From NCBI GenBank assembly GCA_049318505.1, contig JBMOGG010000001.1, positions 62,001-126,000 on the forward strand: a DNA stretch of 64,000 nucleotides, written 5' to 3'. Source of the stretch: Sphingomonas_O sp049318505 (lineage in GTDB: Bacteria > Pseudomonadota > Alphaproteobacteria > Sphingomonadales > Sphingomonadaceae). The notes under the pieces were generated by a model. The model was not told where the DNA came from and did no database searches. It was given only the letters and a program-made list of their open reading frames with translations. Position numbers and translations under genes: made by a program. How positions within the stretch are numbered: position 1 is the stretch's first letter; each line of letters opens with the position of its first letter. Below are positions 37,552-47,349 of this stretch, in pieces.

Positions 37552-38217
37552 ATGACAGTCACGCCCCCGATGCGCGCCGCCATCATCCCGGTTACGCCGC
37601 TCCAACAGAATTGCACGCTCTTGTGGTGCACGGCGACGATGCGCGGGGCATTCGTCGATCCGGGCGGCGACCTGCCCCGGCTGAAGGCTGCAGCGGCGCA
37701 GGCGGGCGTCACGATCGAAAAGATCCTGATCACCCACGGCCACATCGACCATTGCGGTGAAGCGGGGACGCTGGCGCAGGAACTCGGCGTCAGGATCGAG
37801 GGGCCGCACGAAGCCGACCGGTTCTGGATCAGCCGCCTTGACGACGAGGGGCACAAATACGGAATTCACGGTCGGCTTTTCGAACCCGACCGCTGGCTCG
37901 ACAATGGCGATATGGTGACGGTTGGCGACCTGACACTCGATGTCTATCACTGCCCCGGTCATACACCGGGCCACGTCATCTTTCATCACGCGCCATCGGG
38001 CGTGGCCATGGTTGGTGATGTCCTGTTTCAGGGATCAATCGGCCGTACCGATTTCCCGATGGGCAATCACCAGGATTTGCTCGATGCCATCGTCACCCGG
38101 TTGTGGCCGCTTGGGGACGCGACGAACTTCGTGCCCGGACACGGCCCCATGTCGACCTTTGGTTACGAGCGCGCGACCAACCCTTATGTCGCCGACCGGG
38201 TGCTGGCGCGCGCCTAG
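37552..38217 (+). CDS. MBL-fold metallo-hydrolase (YcbL/glyoxalase II-like)
   Basis: A 221-aa zinc hydrolase with the motif HGHIDHCGEAG, a further His in CPGHTPGHVIF, Asp in MVGDVLFQGSIGRTDFP, and a late VPGHGPMSTFG. This is the short YcbL-type glyoxalase II branch, which may hydrolyse S-lactoylglutathione or another thioester. The start may be ATG 37552 or ATG 37570 (MRAAIIPVTPLQQNC). Divergent from glpQ by 47 bp. Confidence 0.86.
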   Translation: MTVTPPMRAAIIPVTPLQQNCTLLWCTATMRGAFVDPGGDLPRLKAAAAQAGVTIEKILITHGHIDHCGEAGTLAQELGVRIEGPHEADRFWISRLDDEGHKYGIHGRLFEPDRWLDNGDMVTVGDLTLDVYHCPGHTPGHVIFHHAPSGVAMVGDVLFQGSIGRTDFPMGNHQDLLDAIVTRLWPLGDATNFVPGHGPMSTFGYERATNPYVADRVLARA

Positions 38218-38304
38218 CAGGAATGCTCGAAAAGGAAATATTGTCCGACAAGGGTAGGGCCGCCGACCACAGCCTGCAGCGCCTTATCCGCGACCCTCAG
38301 CCCT

Positions 38305-38730
38305 CTAACCCAGCCGCACTTGATGCATCTGTGCCGGCTGCGGCGTCAGATAGGGGATCGCGATTGCAAGCCCGGCAAGGCCCAGTGTCACCAGCATCGT
38401 GACCAAAATGCCGATGGCGCGCCCCGGCTTGAGCGTGCCGGTCATGCCCAATCCGTGCAGCACGCGCGCCAGCAGATAGGCACCAGACACGAGCCACAGC
38501 CACATCGGGCTGCCCATTGCGAGCTCGACAAGGCCGAGCAGGATCAGCACGAACGGCGTGAATTCGACATGGTTCGACTGCGCCCGCATGGCCGCGATCA
38601 ACATGTCGTTGCCGCCATCGCCCATGTTGATCTTGTATTTGGTGCGAACCTGGCCGCAGCGGATGGCGAGCCACAGATTGATCAGCGCTGCGCCGCCCGC
38701 CGCAGTCAGTGTAATCGGCAGAATGATCAT
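38305..38730 (-). CDS. MAPEG-family membrane protein
   Basis: A 141-aa protein with four predicted helices, of the MAPEG family (membrane-associated eicosanoid and glutathione metabolism). Family texts are NLWLAIRCGQVRTKYKINMG, MRAQSNHVEFTPFVLILLGL and LARVLHGLGMTG. Bacterial members are thought to bind glutathione, but the substrate here is unknown. The ATG at 38730 (MIILPITLTAAGG) gives the typical start; an upstream in-frame ATG at 38760 is less likely. Confidence 0.85.
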   Translation of the reverse strand: MIILPITLTAAGGAALINLWLAIRCGQVRTKYKINMGDGGNDMLIAAMRAQSNHVEFTPFVLILLGLVELAMGSPMWLWLVSGAYLLARVLHGLGMTGTLKPGRAIGILVTMLVTLGLAGLAIAIPYLTPQPAQMHQVRLG

Positions 38731-38904
38731 GTTTTGAGTCCCCAAATTGAACTGCCGCATCTGGCACGCGCTGCCTGCGCTTGCAACGCGGCGGTAAATC
38801 GGTATAGGCGCTCGCCTTCGCTCGCGGGCCGCTTTGTCCCAGGCGTATCGGGTTGTCGTGCCCGTTTCGCCAAGAGCCCGCCTTAAGAATTTCAGGATTT
38901 AGAC

Positions 38905-39084
38905 ATGGCCGTTCCAAAGAGAAAAACCACGCCGTCGAAGCGCAACATGCGCCGCAGCCACGACAGCCTGACGCCGGCGTCCTATCAGGAATGCCCGAAC
39001 TGTGGCGAACTGAAGCGCCCGCACAACCTATGCGGCGTATGTGGCCACTATAACGGGCGCGAGATCGTTTCGGTCGACGCGTAA
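38905..39084 (+). CDS. rpmF: 50S ribosomal protein L32
   Basis: Ribosomal large-subunit protein of 59 aa, beginning MAVPKRKTTPSKRNMRRSHD and ending GREIVSVDA. It has two CxxC pairs (CPNC and CGVC) of the zinc-binding form. AGGA lies eight bases upstream. It leads the common rpmF-plsX-fabH-ihfA block. Confidence 0.96.
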   Translation: MAVPKRKTTPSKRNMRRSHDSLTPASYQECPNCGELKRPHNLCGVCGHYNGREIVSVDA

Positions 39085-39105
39085 GCCGAAAGGACGGAAT
39101 CGACG

Positions 39106-40173
39106 GTGTCCTCAGCCCGGCGAATCGCCATCGATGCGATGGGCGGTGATGTCGGACCCGGCGTCATGGTCGCCGGCGCCGCACTGGCAAAGGCCCAGTG
39201 GCCTACGCTCGAATTCACCCTTGTCGGTGACGAGGCCGCGATTCGCGCCGAACTTGCCGCCTTTCCTGCCCTCGCTGGATCGGAAATCGTCCACGCCGCC
39301 GATGTGATCGGCGGCGACGAGAAGCCCGCGCAGGCGATCCGCCGTGCCAAGACGTCGTCGATGGGCCTCGCCGTTGATGCCGTGAAGACCGGCACAGCAT
39401 CTGCCGCCGTGTCTGCCGGCAACACCGGCGCACTGATGGCGATCGCCAAGATCGCGCTGCGCACGATGCCCGGGATCGACCGGCCGGCACTGGCCGCGCT
39501 TCTTCCCAGCCTTGGTGAGACTGACCATGTCATGCTCGACCTCGGCGCCAATACCGAGTGCGACACACGTAATCTCGTCGAGTTCGCGGTGATGGGCGCG
39601 GCCTATGCGCGCTGCGCGCTCGGGCTCGACAATCCTAGGGTCAATTTGCTCAACATCGGGACCGAGGAACTGAAAGGGACCGAGGAGATCCGCGAGGCGG
39701 CGGGGCTGTTGCGTGAGGCGACCGACCTGCGGATGCGATTCGGTGGCTTTATCGAAGGCGACAAGATTTCGCGTGGCGATACCGATGTGGTTGTCTGTGA
39801 CGGCTTTTCTGGAAACATCGCGCTCAAGACGATGGAGGGTACGGCGCGCTTCGTCACCGACCTGTTGCGCATTGCCTTCACCAGTTCGATCCGTTCGAAG
39901 TTCGGCTTTCTGGTGTCGAAGCCCGCAACCGAATTGCTGCGGCACCGGCTTGATCCGAACAATCATAATGGCGCGGTTTTCCTTGGCCTCAACGGCATCG
40001 TCGTCAAGAGCCATGGCAGCGCCAATGTGAAGGGCGTTGCCAATGCCATCGGCGTGGCCGCCAAGCTGGTCGCCAACGACATCACGCGCCGCATCACCGA
40101 GGATCTCGGCAATTTCGCTGGCCATCGGGCGCTGACCTCAACGCTTTCGGTTGCGTCGGTGCCCCCAAAATGA
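39106..40173 (+). CDS. plsX: Phosphate acyltransferase PlsX
   Basis: Makes acyl-phosphate from acyl-ACP for phosphatidic acid synthesis; a peripheral membrane enzyme. The 355-aa protein begins RRIAIDAMGGDVGPGVMVAG and shows SAGNTGALMAIAKI, LDLGANTECD and VCDGFSGNIALKTMEG, all PlsX hallmarks. It starts 21 bp after rpmF and overlaps fabH by 4 nt. Confidence 0.95.
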   Translation: MSSARRIAIDAMGGDVGPGVMVAGAALAKAQWPTLEFTLVGDEAAIRAELAAFPALAGSEIVHAADVIGGDEKPAQAIRRAKTSSMGLAVDAVKTGTASAAVSAGNTGALMAIAKIALRTMPGIDRPALAALLPSLGETDHVMLDLGANTECDTRNLVEFAVMGAAYARCALGLDNPRVNLLNIGTEELKGTEEIREAAGLLREATDLRMRFGGFIEGDKISRGDTDVVVCDGFSGNIALKTMEGTARFVTDLLRIAFTSSIRSKFGFLVSKPATELLRHRLDPNNHNGAVFLGLNGIVVKSHGSANVKGVANAIGVAAKLVANDITRRITEDLGNFAGHRALTSTLSVASVPPK

Positions 40174-41126
40174 GGCGTGCCGCCGTCTTTGGCACTGGCT
40201 CTGCGCTGCCAGTGCGCCGTGTTTCGAACGCCGAACTCGCCGAGACCGTCGACACGTCCGACGAATGGATCGTCGAGCGCAGTGGTATTCGCTTTCGCCA
40301 CATTGCAGGGGAAGGCGAGACGACGTCGTCGCTCGCCACCGATGCGGCACGGCGGGCGCTGGCGGCGGCAGGCATGTCTGCCACGCAGATCGACCTCATC
40401 GTGCTGGCAACGGCGACGCCGGACCAGACTTTTCCCGCCAGCGCCACGCTCGTGCAGGCAGCGCTCGGCATCGACGATTGCGTCGCCTTTGACGTGGGGG
40501 CCGTCTGCTCGGGCTTTCTCTACGCCATGTCGGTTGCCGAAAGCATGATTCGCGCCGGTTCGGCGACAAACGCGCTGGTCATCGGCGCGGAAACGTTCAG
40601 CCGCATCCTCGACTGGGAAGACCGCGCAACCTGCGTCCTGTTCGGCGATGGTGCCGGGGCAGTGGTGCTAGGCGCCTGCGAGGACGGGCGCGGCGTCCTG
40701 TCGGCCAGGCTCCATGCCGACGGCCGGCACAATCAGCTCCTCTATGTCGATGGCGGCCCCTCGACGACCGGTACGGTCGGCAAGGTGCGCATGAAGGGCC
40801 GTGAAGTCTTTCGCCATGCAATCACCAATCTGGCGAGCGTCATGGGCGAAGTGCTTGAGCAAGCAGGCATGACAGTCGCCGATGTCGACTGGGTCGTCCC
40901 GCACCAGGCCAATGCCCGCATCCTCGATGCCACCGCAAAGAAGCTGGGCCTAGCGCCCGAAAAGGTTGTGGTGACCGTGGCCGACCATGCCAACACGTCC
41001 GCGGCGTCCGTGCCGCTTGCGCTTGACGTGGCGGTTCGCGACGGTCGCATTCAGCCGGGCGACATCGTTGTCCTCGAGGCTATGGGTGGCGGGTTCACCT
41101 GGGGCGCCGCTATTTTGCGCTGGTAA
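40170..41126 (+). CDS. fabH: Beta-ketoacyl-ACP synthase III
   Basis: Condenses acetyl-CoA with malonyl-ACP to start fatty acid synthesis. The 318-aa chain carries the catalytic Cys in FDVGAVCSGFLYAM, His in VPHQANARI and Asn in ADHANTSAASVPLAL. It overlaps plsX by 4 nt and precedes ihfA by 75 bp. Confidence 0.95.
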   Translation: MRRAAVFGTGSALPVRRVSNAELAETVDTSDEWIVERSGIRFRHIAGEGETTSSLATDAARRALAAAGMSATQIDLIVLATATPDQTFPASATLVQAALGIDDCVAFDVGAVCSGFLYAMSVAESMIRAGSATNALVIGAETFSRILDWEDRATCVLFGDGAGAVVLGACEDGRGVLSARLHADGRHNQLLYVDGGPSTTGTVGKVRMKGREVFRHAITNLASVMGEVLEQAGMTVADVDWVVPHQANARILDATAKKLGLAPEKVVVTVADHANTSAASVPLALDVAVRDGRIQPGDIVVLEAMGGGFTWGAAILRW

Positions 41127-41201
41127 TTTGACCGGGCGTTGTCGCCGTCTACAAAAGATGCTTTACGTCGTGTCCTAACCGCCAGCACTCCGGGGGGAAG
41201 A

Positions 41202-41501
41202 ATGGCAAAAATCGGTAACCTAACGCGTGCAGACCTTGCTGAATCCATTCATCGAAAGATCGGACTTTCGCGCGCCGATTCTTCGGGATTAGTAGAAGCC
41301 ATTTTGCGCCATATGTGCGAGTCTCTTTCGAACGGTGAGAATTTGAAGATTGCCGGGTTCGGGACATTTATCCTGCGCGACAAAACGCAGCGCATCGGCC
41401 GCAACCCGAAGACCGGGGTTGAGGTGCCGATCGCGCCGCGCCGCGTGCTGACGTTCCGCGCAAGCCAGATCATGCGCGACCGCATCGTCGAGGCAGGATA
41501 G
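41202..41501 (+). CDS. ihfA: Integration host factor subunit alpha
   Basis: DNA-bending nucleoid protein, 99 aa, of the HU/IHF family; it pairs with IhfB. The signature is GFGTFILRDKTQRIGRNPKT followed by the intercalating-proline region VEVPIAPRRVLTFRAS. The ATG at 41202 has GGGGGGAAG upstream, a strong site. An upstream in-frame start at 41139 exists but adds unrelated residues. Confidence 0.93.
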   Translation: MAKIGNLTRADLAESIHRKIGLSRADSSGLVEAILRHMCESLSNGENLKIAGFGTFILRDKTQRIGRNPKTGVEVPIAPRRVLTFRASQIMRDRIVEAG

Positions 41502-41507
41502 ACCAGA

Positions 41508-41867
41508 GTGGCTGAGAGCGGCACCGGCAAGAGCGACAGTGCTTTTCTTACCATTGGCGAGCTCGCGACCGAGCTTGGCGTGCCGCAACATATCCTCCGC
41601 TACTGGGAAACCCGCTTTCCCCAGTTGCGACCAATAACTCGGGCCGGCAATCGCCGCTATTACCGGCCCGAGGACGTGGCGCTTGTGCGTCGCATCGATG
41701 CCGCATTCAATCGCGATGGCTATACGATCAAGGGCGTCCAGAAACTGCTGGCCGGCAAGGAGGCGCTCGCGCCTGCAGCACGGCCACTGGCTGAGCCCAA
41801 ACCCATGTCGTTGTTGGCCGATCTGAGGCGCATCCGCCAGACGCTTTCCGACGCGATCAAGGCCTAA
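41508..41867 (+). CDS. MerR-family transcriptional regulator
   Basis: A 119-aa MerR-type DNA-binding protein: TIGELATELGVPQHILRYWE followed by TRFPQLRPITRAGNRRYYRP. It lacks metal cysteines and has only a short C-terminus, so the effector is unknown. It starts at a GTG six bases after ihfA. This ihfA-merR pair is common in Alphaproteobacteria. Converges with the GNAT gene, stops overlapping by 4 nt. Confidence 0.88.
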   Translation: MAESGTGKSDSAFLTIGELATELGVPQHILRYWETRFPQLRPITRAGNRRYYRPEDVALVRRIDAAFNRDGYTIKGVQKLLAGKEALAPAARPLAEPKPMSLLADLRRIRQTLSDAIKA

Positions 41868-42373
41868 AGCGTCTTGGCGAGGATGAAGTCATCGCTCGCG
41901 GCGAATCCTTCGAAGACCCAGCGCCCGATCGTCTCGAACCCACGCGCCGCGTAGAATTTCTGCGCGGGTCGATTTTCGACATAGACGCTGAGGGTCAGGC
42001 GTTTGGCGCCTCTTGCCCGTGCCTCGTCCTCCACGGCCTGGAACAGCTTCGATCCCCAGCCCCCGCCATGCCATTTCGACAGCATGTAGAGGCGCTTGAG
42101 CTCGAAATCGGTGGCGCTATCGGTGCCGGGGAGCGCTGCTGGAATGGCCATGGCATAGCCCACAGGGCAGCCAACTGCTTCCTCGACCAGCCAGGCCGCC
42201 TTGTCGGGATCGGCGAGTTCGCGGGCATACCAGCCGGGCGCATGGTCTGCCATCAGGTAGCGGACGACTTCATTGCCATCATGGTCGTTGGCAAAGCTTT
42301 CGATGAAGGTCGCGCAGCCGATCAGGCTGAGCTTGGCGGCATCGGCGACGCTGCCTCGACGCAACTGCATCAA
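41864..42373 (-). CDS. GNAT-family N-acetyltransferase
   Basis: A 169-aa acetyltransferase. The acetyl-CoA motif lies in KWHGGGWGSKLFQAVEDEAR and the C-terminal part reads SVYVENRPAQKFYAARGFET. Similar proteins are often annotated as acetyltransferases of unknown target; substrate unknown. It follows sixA with a 4-nt overlap, so the two are co-translated. Confidence 0.85.
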   Translation of the reverse strand: MMQLRRGSVADAAKLSLIGCATFIESFANDHDGNEVVRYLMADHAPGWYARELADPDKAAWLVEEAVGCPVGYAMAIPAALPGTDSATDFELKRLYMLSKWHGGGWGSKLFQAVEDEARARGAKRLTLSVYVENRPAQKFYAARGFETIGRWVFEGFAASDDFILAKTL

Positions 42374-42909
42374 TCGTCGGGTCCGAGCGCTGCATCGAGG
42401 TCGCGAGGCCGGATGAATCGCGTCAGATGGCCCTTGCCGCTGGCGACGTCGGTCCAGCGCTCGACATCGAAGATCAACTCCGCAATGCTCGCCGTCGGGA
42501 ATTTCTCTTCTACATCGTCACGTAGCGCTTCTTCGCCGGTGTCGGGCACGAGCATCAGGATCAGGTCCTCGAGCCCGGGATTATGCCCGCATATCAGCAA
42601 CCGTTCCACGCCATCGGGCTGGTCATGGACGACGTCGAGCAAGGTCACGCACGAGGCAAGATAAATGCGCCGGTCCCATTTCGGGTGGAGCGTCCGGCCA
42701 TAGCCTTCCCACACTCCATCGAGCGTATCGACACAGCGCACTGCCGGTGACGAGACCACCGCGTCGAATTCCAGCCCGATACGTTTCATATGCGCGCCGA
42801 CGACCGCTGCGCCGCGCTTGCCGCGCGCGTTGAGCGCCCGGTCGAAATCCCGGGCCACCGGGTCGTCCCAGCCCGATTTGGCATGGCGGAGCAAAGTCAG
42901 GGTCTTCAT
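42370..42909 (-). CDS. sixA: SixA-type histidine phosphatase
   Basis: A 179-aa phosphoglycerate-mutase-like phosphatase with the RHG-type motif LLRHAKSGWDDP at the N-terminus and the second His in LICGHNPGLEDL. In E. coli SixA dephosphorylates a phosphohistidine of the nitrogen phosphotransferase protein NPr; here the target is unknown. Its start codon and the stop of the helicase gene share one base (TGATG). Confidence 0.86.
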   Translation of the reverse strand: MKTLTLLRHAKSGWDDPVARDFDRALNARGKRGAAVVGAHMKRIGLEFDAVVSSPAVRCVDTLDGVWEGYGRTLHPKWDRRIYLASCVTLLDVVHDQPDGVERLLICGHNPGLEDLILMLVPDTGEEALRDDVEEKFPTASIAELIFDVERWTDVASGKGHLTRFIRPRDLDAALGPDD

Positions 42910-45605
42910 TATTGTTCCTGATGCACCAATGGCGTGACGGTTGGAAGACGCGATGCGACTCGCACGACGGCTTCGTTCAACGTCATGCGGCTGACTGGCG
43001 TCCCTTCGGGAAATGCGGTCAGCAGGCGCGACGGCACGGCCGCCGACAGGATGACGAACGCGCCGTGGTCATCTGCGCGCCGGATAAGCCGCCCGAAGGC
43101 CTGCGCCAGCCGCGCCCGCACGATGCGGTCGTCGTGCGCGCTGCCGCCGTTTGCCGCGCGCCGCGCAGCGTGCAGCACGGTTGGGCGGGGCCAGGGAATG
43201 CCCTCCATCACCACGGTGCGCAGAGAGATACCCGGCACGTCCACGCCGTCGCGCAGCGCGTCGGTGCCGATCAGGCTGGCGCGCGGGTCGTCGCGAAATA
43301 TATCCACCAGCGTGCCGGTATCGATCGGGTCGACATGCTGGGCATAGAGCGGCAGCCCGTCGCGGGCGAGCCGGTCGGCAATGCGGGCGTGGACCGCGCG
43401 CAACCGCCGGATCGCGGTAAACAACCCCAACGTCCCGCCCCCCGATGCGGCGATCAGCCGGGCATAGGCATTGGCCAGCGCCCCCATGTCGCCGCGTGTC
43501 ACGTCGGTCACGATCAGCACTTCGGACTGTGCCGCATAGTCGAACGGGCTTTTCACGGTGAACACGGCCGGCGGGTGTGCCAGATGGTTGGTGCCGCTCA
43601 GCGCCTCGGCCTGCGCCCAGTCGCCACCGCCGGTCAGCGTCGCTGACGTCATCAGCACGCCATGCGCGGGTTTGAGCACTGTGTCGGCAAAGGGCCGCGT
43701 CGGATCGAGCCAGTGGCGATGCAGCCCGATGTCGAGATCGCGCCCCTCGATTCGGCTCACGGCCAGCCAGTCGACGAAATCTGGATCGGTCGGGCCACCA
43801 ACGCGTGCCAGCATCGACAGCCACGCCGCGACCGTATCGCGCCGCCAGCCGAGCGAAGCGATAGCGCCCTCGATCCGCGCCCGCGCCGCGCTGTCGAGCC
43901 AGTCGGGCGGATCGTCCAGCACCGCTTCCAGCCGCCTGCCGAGCGCGACCAGCGGACGCAGCAGGCCATCGAGTGCGGCCGCCGCTGCTGCGGCCGCCTC
44001 GATCGTCGCCCCATCGAGTTCGGCGGCTTCGGTTTCCAGCCCGTATCCGGCGTCCTCGGCCGTGCTACGCGCGTAAACCAGCCCGCGCAGGGTCGAGAGT
44101 AAGGTCTCGACTGGCCCGAACGGAGACCCTTCCGCAATACGCGCCAGCCACCCGTCGGACGGCAGCGCTTGGGCAGCGGTCGTGGCGGCGCTAATCGCAC
44201 TCGCGCCTTCGGCGTCGTAGCTCGCGACATCGGCAAGCCGCGCCGACAATCCGCGCCGGCGGCCGCGCGACGTGCCCTCTGGACCGATCACCCAGCGGCG
44301 CAGCTCGATCGCTTCCTGCCCGGTCAGCGCGGCAGCGAAGGTCGAATCGGCCGCGTCGAAGACATGATGACCCTCGTCAAACACGATCCGGGTCGGCCGG
44401 TTGGCGGCTTCGCGGCCGCGCGCGGCGTTGATCATCACCAACGCGTGGTTGGCGATCACGATGTCGGCATCGGCACTTGCGCGCGCACTGCGCTCGATGA
44501 AGCAGCGGCGGTAATGCGGGCAGCCGGCATAGATGCACTCGCCGCGCCGGTCGGTAAGGGCCGTGCTGCCGTTGCGGCGGAACAGCGTCGGCAGCCAACC
44601 GGGCAGGTCTCCGCCTACCATGTCCCCGTCGCGGCTATATACCGCCCATCGCGCGACAAGCTGCGCAAGCACGGCCGCCCGTCCCGAAAACCCGCCTTGC
44701 AATGCGTCTTCCAGATTGAGCAGGCACAGGTAATTCTCGCGTCCCTTGCGCACAGTCACCCGCGCGGCGCGTTGGGCAGGATCGGGATAAAGCCGCATGG
44801 TCTCGGCATCGAGCTGGCGCTGCAGCGCCTTGGTGTAGGTCGACACCCATACGGCGCCGCCCGCGCGCTCGGCCCAGAGCGAAGCAGGCGCGAGATAGCC
44901 CAGTGTCTTGCCAATGCCCGTGCCGGCCTCGGCCAGCACCATATTGGGTTCGTCGCGGCGCATCCGTGGCGCAAAGGCGTCGCTGGCGGCCACGGCATAG
45001 GCCTGTTGTCCCTCGCGGACTTCGGCGCCGCGTCCGGTCAGCGCATCGAGACGGGCCAGCGAATCGGCACCGGCGACAATTGCGGTACGGGGTGCAGGGC
45101 GCGGCGCCTTTTCCTCCCATTCGGGCAGCCGGGCGAACAGCCCGCGCTCGGCCTCGGCGGGCTTGGCAAGACTTCCCAGCACAATCCCTGCCCAGGGCCA
45201 GCGTAGCCGCTGCAGGGTCGCGGCAACGCTCCAGGCGCCGTCACGCTCGGGCCAGCCCGCATCGCCCAGCCGCGCCACCAGCACGGCTGCCGCCTCACGC
45301 AACAGCGCTGCCGCGCCCGCTTCGTCGGCTGGAGGCGCCAAGCCCGCTGCCTCGGCCAGCCCCTTGACCGTCGGCACCACGAAGCGCGCTGGATGGAGGA
45401 AGGCGAAGAGCTCGAGCAGGTCGAGCCCCGACAATTCCGGATAGCCCAGCCGCTGCGCCACCAGCGGTGCGTTCAACATAATGACCGGAGTTTCCCCCGC
45501 GCGCGCAATCGCGTCACCGCGCCCGATCCGCTGCGTGCCGCTGTCATCGGCAATCCAGATGCCGCCATGGCTGGCGTAAAGGGCGGGATGCAGCAGCGAG
45601 GTCAC
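42909..45605 (-). CDS. DinG/XPD-like ATP-dependent DNA helicase with Fe-S cluster domain
   Basis: An 898-aa superfamily 2 helicase. Walker A is AEAGTGIGKTLGYL, the cluster region has YLCLLNLEDAL, GECIYAGCPHYRRCF (four spaced cysteines of the XPD/DinG type), box II is VFDEGHHVFD and box VI is QAFGRLIRRADDHGAF. Expected to unwind 5'-3' and act in replication repair. About 200 N-terminal residues precede the helicase core; they are conserved-looking but without a known motif. GTG 45605 is preferred to the ATG at 45653 because the usual text (TSLLHPALYASHGG) begins there. Confidence 0.87.
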   Translation of the reverse strand: MTSLLHPALYASHGGIWIADDSGTQRIGRGDAIARAGETPVIMLNAPLVAQRLGYPELSGLDLLELFAFLHPARFVVPTVKGLAEAAGLAPPADEAGAAALLREAAAVLVARLGDAGWPERDGAWSVAATLQRLRWPWAGIVLGSLAKPAEAERGLFARLPEWEEKAPRPAPRTAIVAGADSLARLDALTGRGAEVREGQQAYAVAASDAFAPRMRRDEPNMVLAEAGTGIGKTLGYLAPASLWAERAGGAVWVSTYTKALQRQLDAETMRLYPDPAQRAARVTVRKGRENYLCLLNLEDALQGGFSGRAAVLAQLVARWAVYSRDGDMVGGDLPGWLPTLFRRNGSTALTDRRGECIYAGCPHYRRCFIERSARASADADIVIANHALVMINAARGREAANRPTRIVFDEGHHVFDAADSTFAAALTGQEAIELRRWVIGPEGTSRGRRRGLSARLADVASYDAEGASAISAATTAAQALPSDGWLARIAEGSPFGPVETLLSTLRGLVYARSTAEDAGYGLETEAAELDGATIEAAAAAAAALDGLLRPLVALGRRLEAVLDDPPDWLDSAARARIEGAIASLGWRRDTVAAWLSMLARVGGPTDPDFVDWLAVSRIEGRDLDIGLHRHWLDPTRPFADTVLKPAHGVLMTSATLTGGGDWAQAEALSGTNHLAHPPAVFTVKSPFDYAAQSEVLIVTDVTRGDMGALANAYARLIAASGGGTLGLFTAIRRLRAVHARIADRLARDGLPLYAQHVDPIDTGTLVDIFRDDPRASLIGTDALRDGVDVPGISLRTVVMEGIPWPRPTVLHAARRAANGGSAHDDRIVRARLAQAFGRLIRRADDHGAFVILSAAVPSRLLTAFPEGTPVSRMTLNEAVVRVASRLPTVTPLVHQEQ

Positions 45606-45744
45606 GGCAAAACTATGGGGAGGGCGGAACAGAAAGTAAACGAGGCTTGCCACCCCCTAATGCTTGTCGGCTGCATCCATTGTTATGGGCCGAGAGCGCC
45701 ATGGCTTGCGTGGCATCGAGCCACACGCCAAGGCAGCTGGTGTT

Positions 45745-47349
45745 ATGACGATGACCAATCCCGCCGCCCTCCGCGCCCCAGCCCTCGCCTCCAAGGCCTG
45801 GCCCTATGAAGAGGCGCGCAAACTGCTGAAGCGCTACCCTGACGGCAAGCCCCCCAAGAACGGGCAGGCCGCGCCGGTCATCTTCGAGACAGGCTATGGC
45901 CCGTCGGGGCTCCCGCACATCGGCACCTTCAACGAAGTGTTGCGTACGACGATGGTCCGCCATGCCTTTCAGGCGATGAGCGACGCACCGACGCGGTTGA
46001 TCGAATTCTCGGACGACATGGACGGCCTGCGCAAGGTGCCGGACAATGTCCCCAACCAGGCGATGCTGGCCGAACATCTCGGCAAGCCGCTCAGCCGCAT
46101 CCCCGACCCGTTCGGCAAGTTCGAAAGCTTCGCGCACCACAACAACGCGATGCTGCGCGACTTCCTCGACCGGTTCGGGTTCGAGTACGAGTTCATTTCG
46201 TCGTCGTCGCAATATGAAAGCGGTGCGTTCGACGAGGCCTTGCGCGGCATTCTGCGTCACTATGACGCGATCATGGGTGTCATGCTGCCGACGCTGCGCA
46301 AGGAACGCGCGGCCAGCTATTCGCCGGTCCTCCCGATCAGCGAGAAGACCGGCGTCGTGATGCAGGTCCCGGTCGAAGTCGTCGATGCCGAGGCGGGGCT
46401 GATCCGCTTCGAAGATCCCAGCTATGGCGGCGGCGGCGACATGGTCACGCAGAGCATCTTCGGCGGCAAGGCCAAGCTGCAGTGGAAAGTCGACTGGGCG
46501 ATGCGCTGGGTCGCGCTCGGCGTCGATTACGAGATGTACGGCAAGGACCTGATCGACAGCGGCATCCAGTCGGGCAAGATCGCGCGCATCCTGGGCGGCC
46601 GCCCGCCTGAAGGGTTCGTCTACGAGATGTTCCTCGATGAGGCAGGCGAAAAGATTTCGAAATCGAAGGGCAATGGCCTGACGCTTGAGCAATGGCTCGA
46701 ATATGGCACGCAGGAAAGCCTGTCCTTCTACGCCTATCGCGAACCAAAGAAGGCCAAGTCGCTGCACATCGGGGTCATCCCGCGCGCGGTCGACGAATAT
46801 TTCCAGTTTCGCGGGAATTACGCAGAGCAAGCGCTCGAGCAGCAGCTCGGCAATCCTGTGCACCATATCCACAATGGCGCCGTGCCGGGCGAGGTGCCGC
46901 CGGTGACGTTTGGCCTGTTGCTCAACCTGGCAGGAGTGCTCGGGGCGGGCGCGACGGCGGAGCAGGTGCGCGGCTACCTGTCGAACTATGTGGCGGGGGC
47001 GATCACGCCTGAACTCGATGCGCTGATCAGCCATGCGCTGGCTTACAACCGCGATTACGTCGCGCCGACGCTTCGGCGTCGCAAGCCCGAGGGCGTCGAG
47101 GTGGCGGCGCTCGAACGGCTCGACCGCGAGCTGGAAGCCGTGCCGGCCGACGCGACCGCGACCGCGCTCCAGAACATCGTCTACGCCATCGGTAACGAAG
47201 GCGGGTTCGAGCAGCTCCGCGACTGGTTCAAGGCGCTGTATGAGACGCTGCTGGGCAGCAGCGCCGGGCCGCGCATGGGCAGCTTCATCGCGCTCTACGG
47301 CGTCGAGCCGTCGCGCGCGCTGATCAGGGAAGCATTGGACCAGGCGTAA
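45745..47349 (+). CDS. lysK: Class I lysyl-tRNA synthetase
   Basis: Charges tRNA-Lys. It belongs to the class I (archaeal-type) LysRS used by many Alphaproteobacteria instead of the class II LysS. The class I signatures are GPSGLPHIGTFNE (HIGH motif) near residue 55 and GEKISKSKGNGLTLEQW (KMSKS motif) near residue 300. Length, 534 aa, is normal. ATG 45745 and ATG 45751 are both possible starts. Its 3' end overlaps the convergent DUF4345 gene by 26 bp. Confidence 0.93.
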   Translation: MTMTNPAALRAPALASKAWPYEEARKLLKRYPDGKPPKNGQAAPVIFETGYGPSGLPHIGTFNEVLRTTMVRHAFQAMSDAPTRLIEFSDDMDGLRKVPDNVPNQAMLAEHLGKPLSRIPDPFGKFESFAHHNNAMLRDFLDRFGFEYEFISSSSQYESGAFDEALRGILRHYDAIMGVMLPTLRKERAASYSPVLPISEKTGVVMQVPVEVVDAEAGLIRFEDPSYGGGGDMVTQSIFGGKAKLQWKVDWAMRWVALGVDYEMYGKDLIDSGIQSGKIARILGGRPPEGFVYEMFLDEAGEKISKSKGNGLTLEQWLEYGTQESLSFYAYREPKKAKSLHIGVIPRAVDEYFQFRGNYAEQALEQQLGNPVHHIHNGAVPGEVPPVTFGLLLNLAGVLGAGATAEQVRGYLSNYVAGAITPELDALISHALAYNRDYVAPTLRRRKPEGVEVAALERLDRELEAVPADATATALQNIVYAIGNEGGFEQLRDWFKALYETLLGSSAGPRMGSFIALYGVEPSRALIREALDQA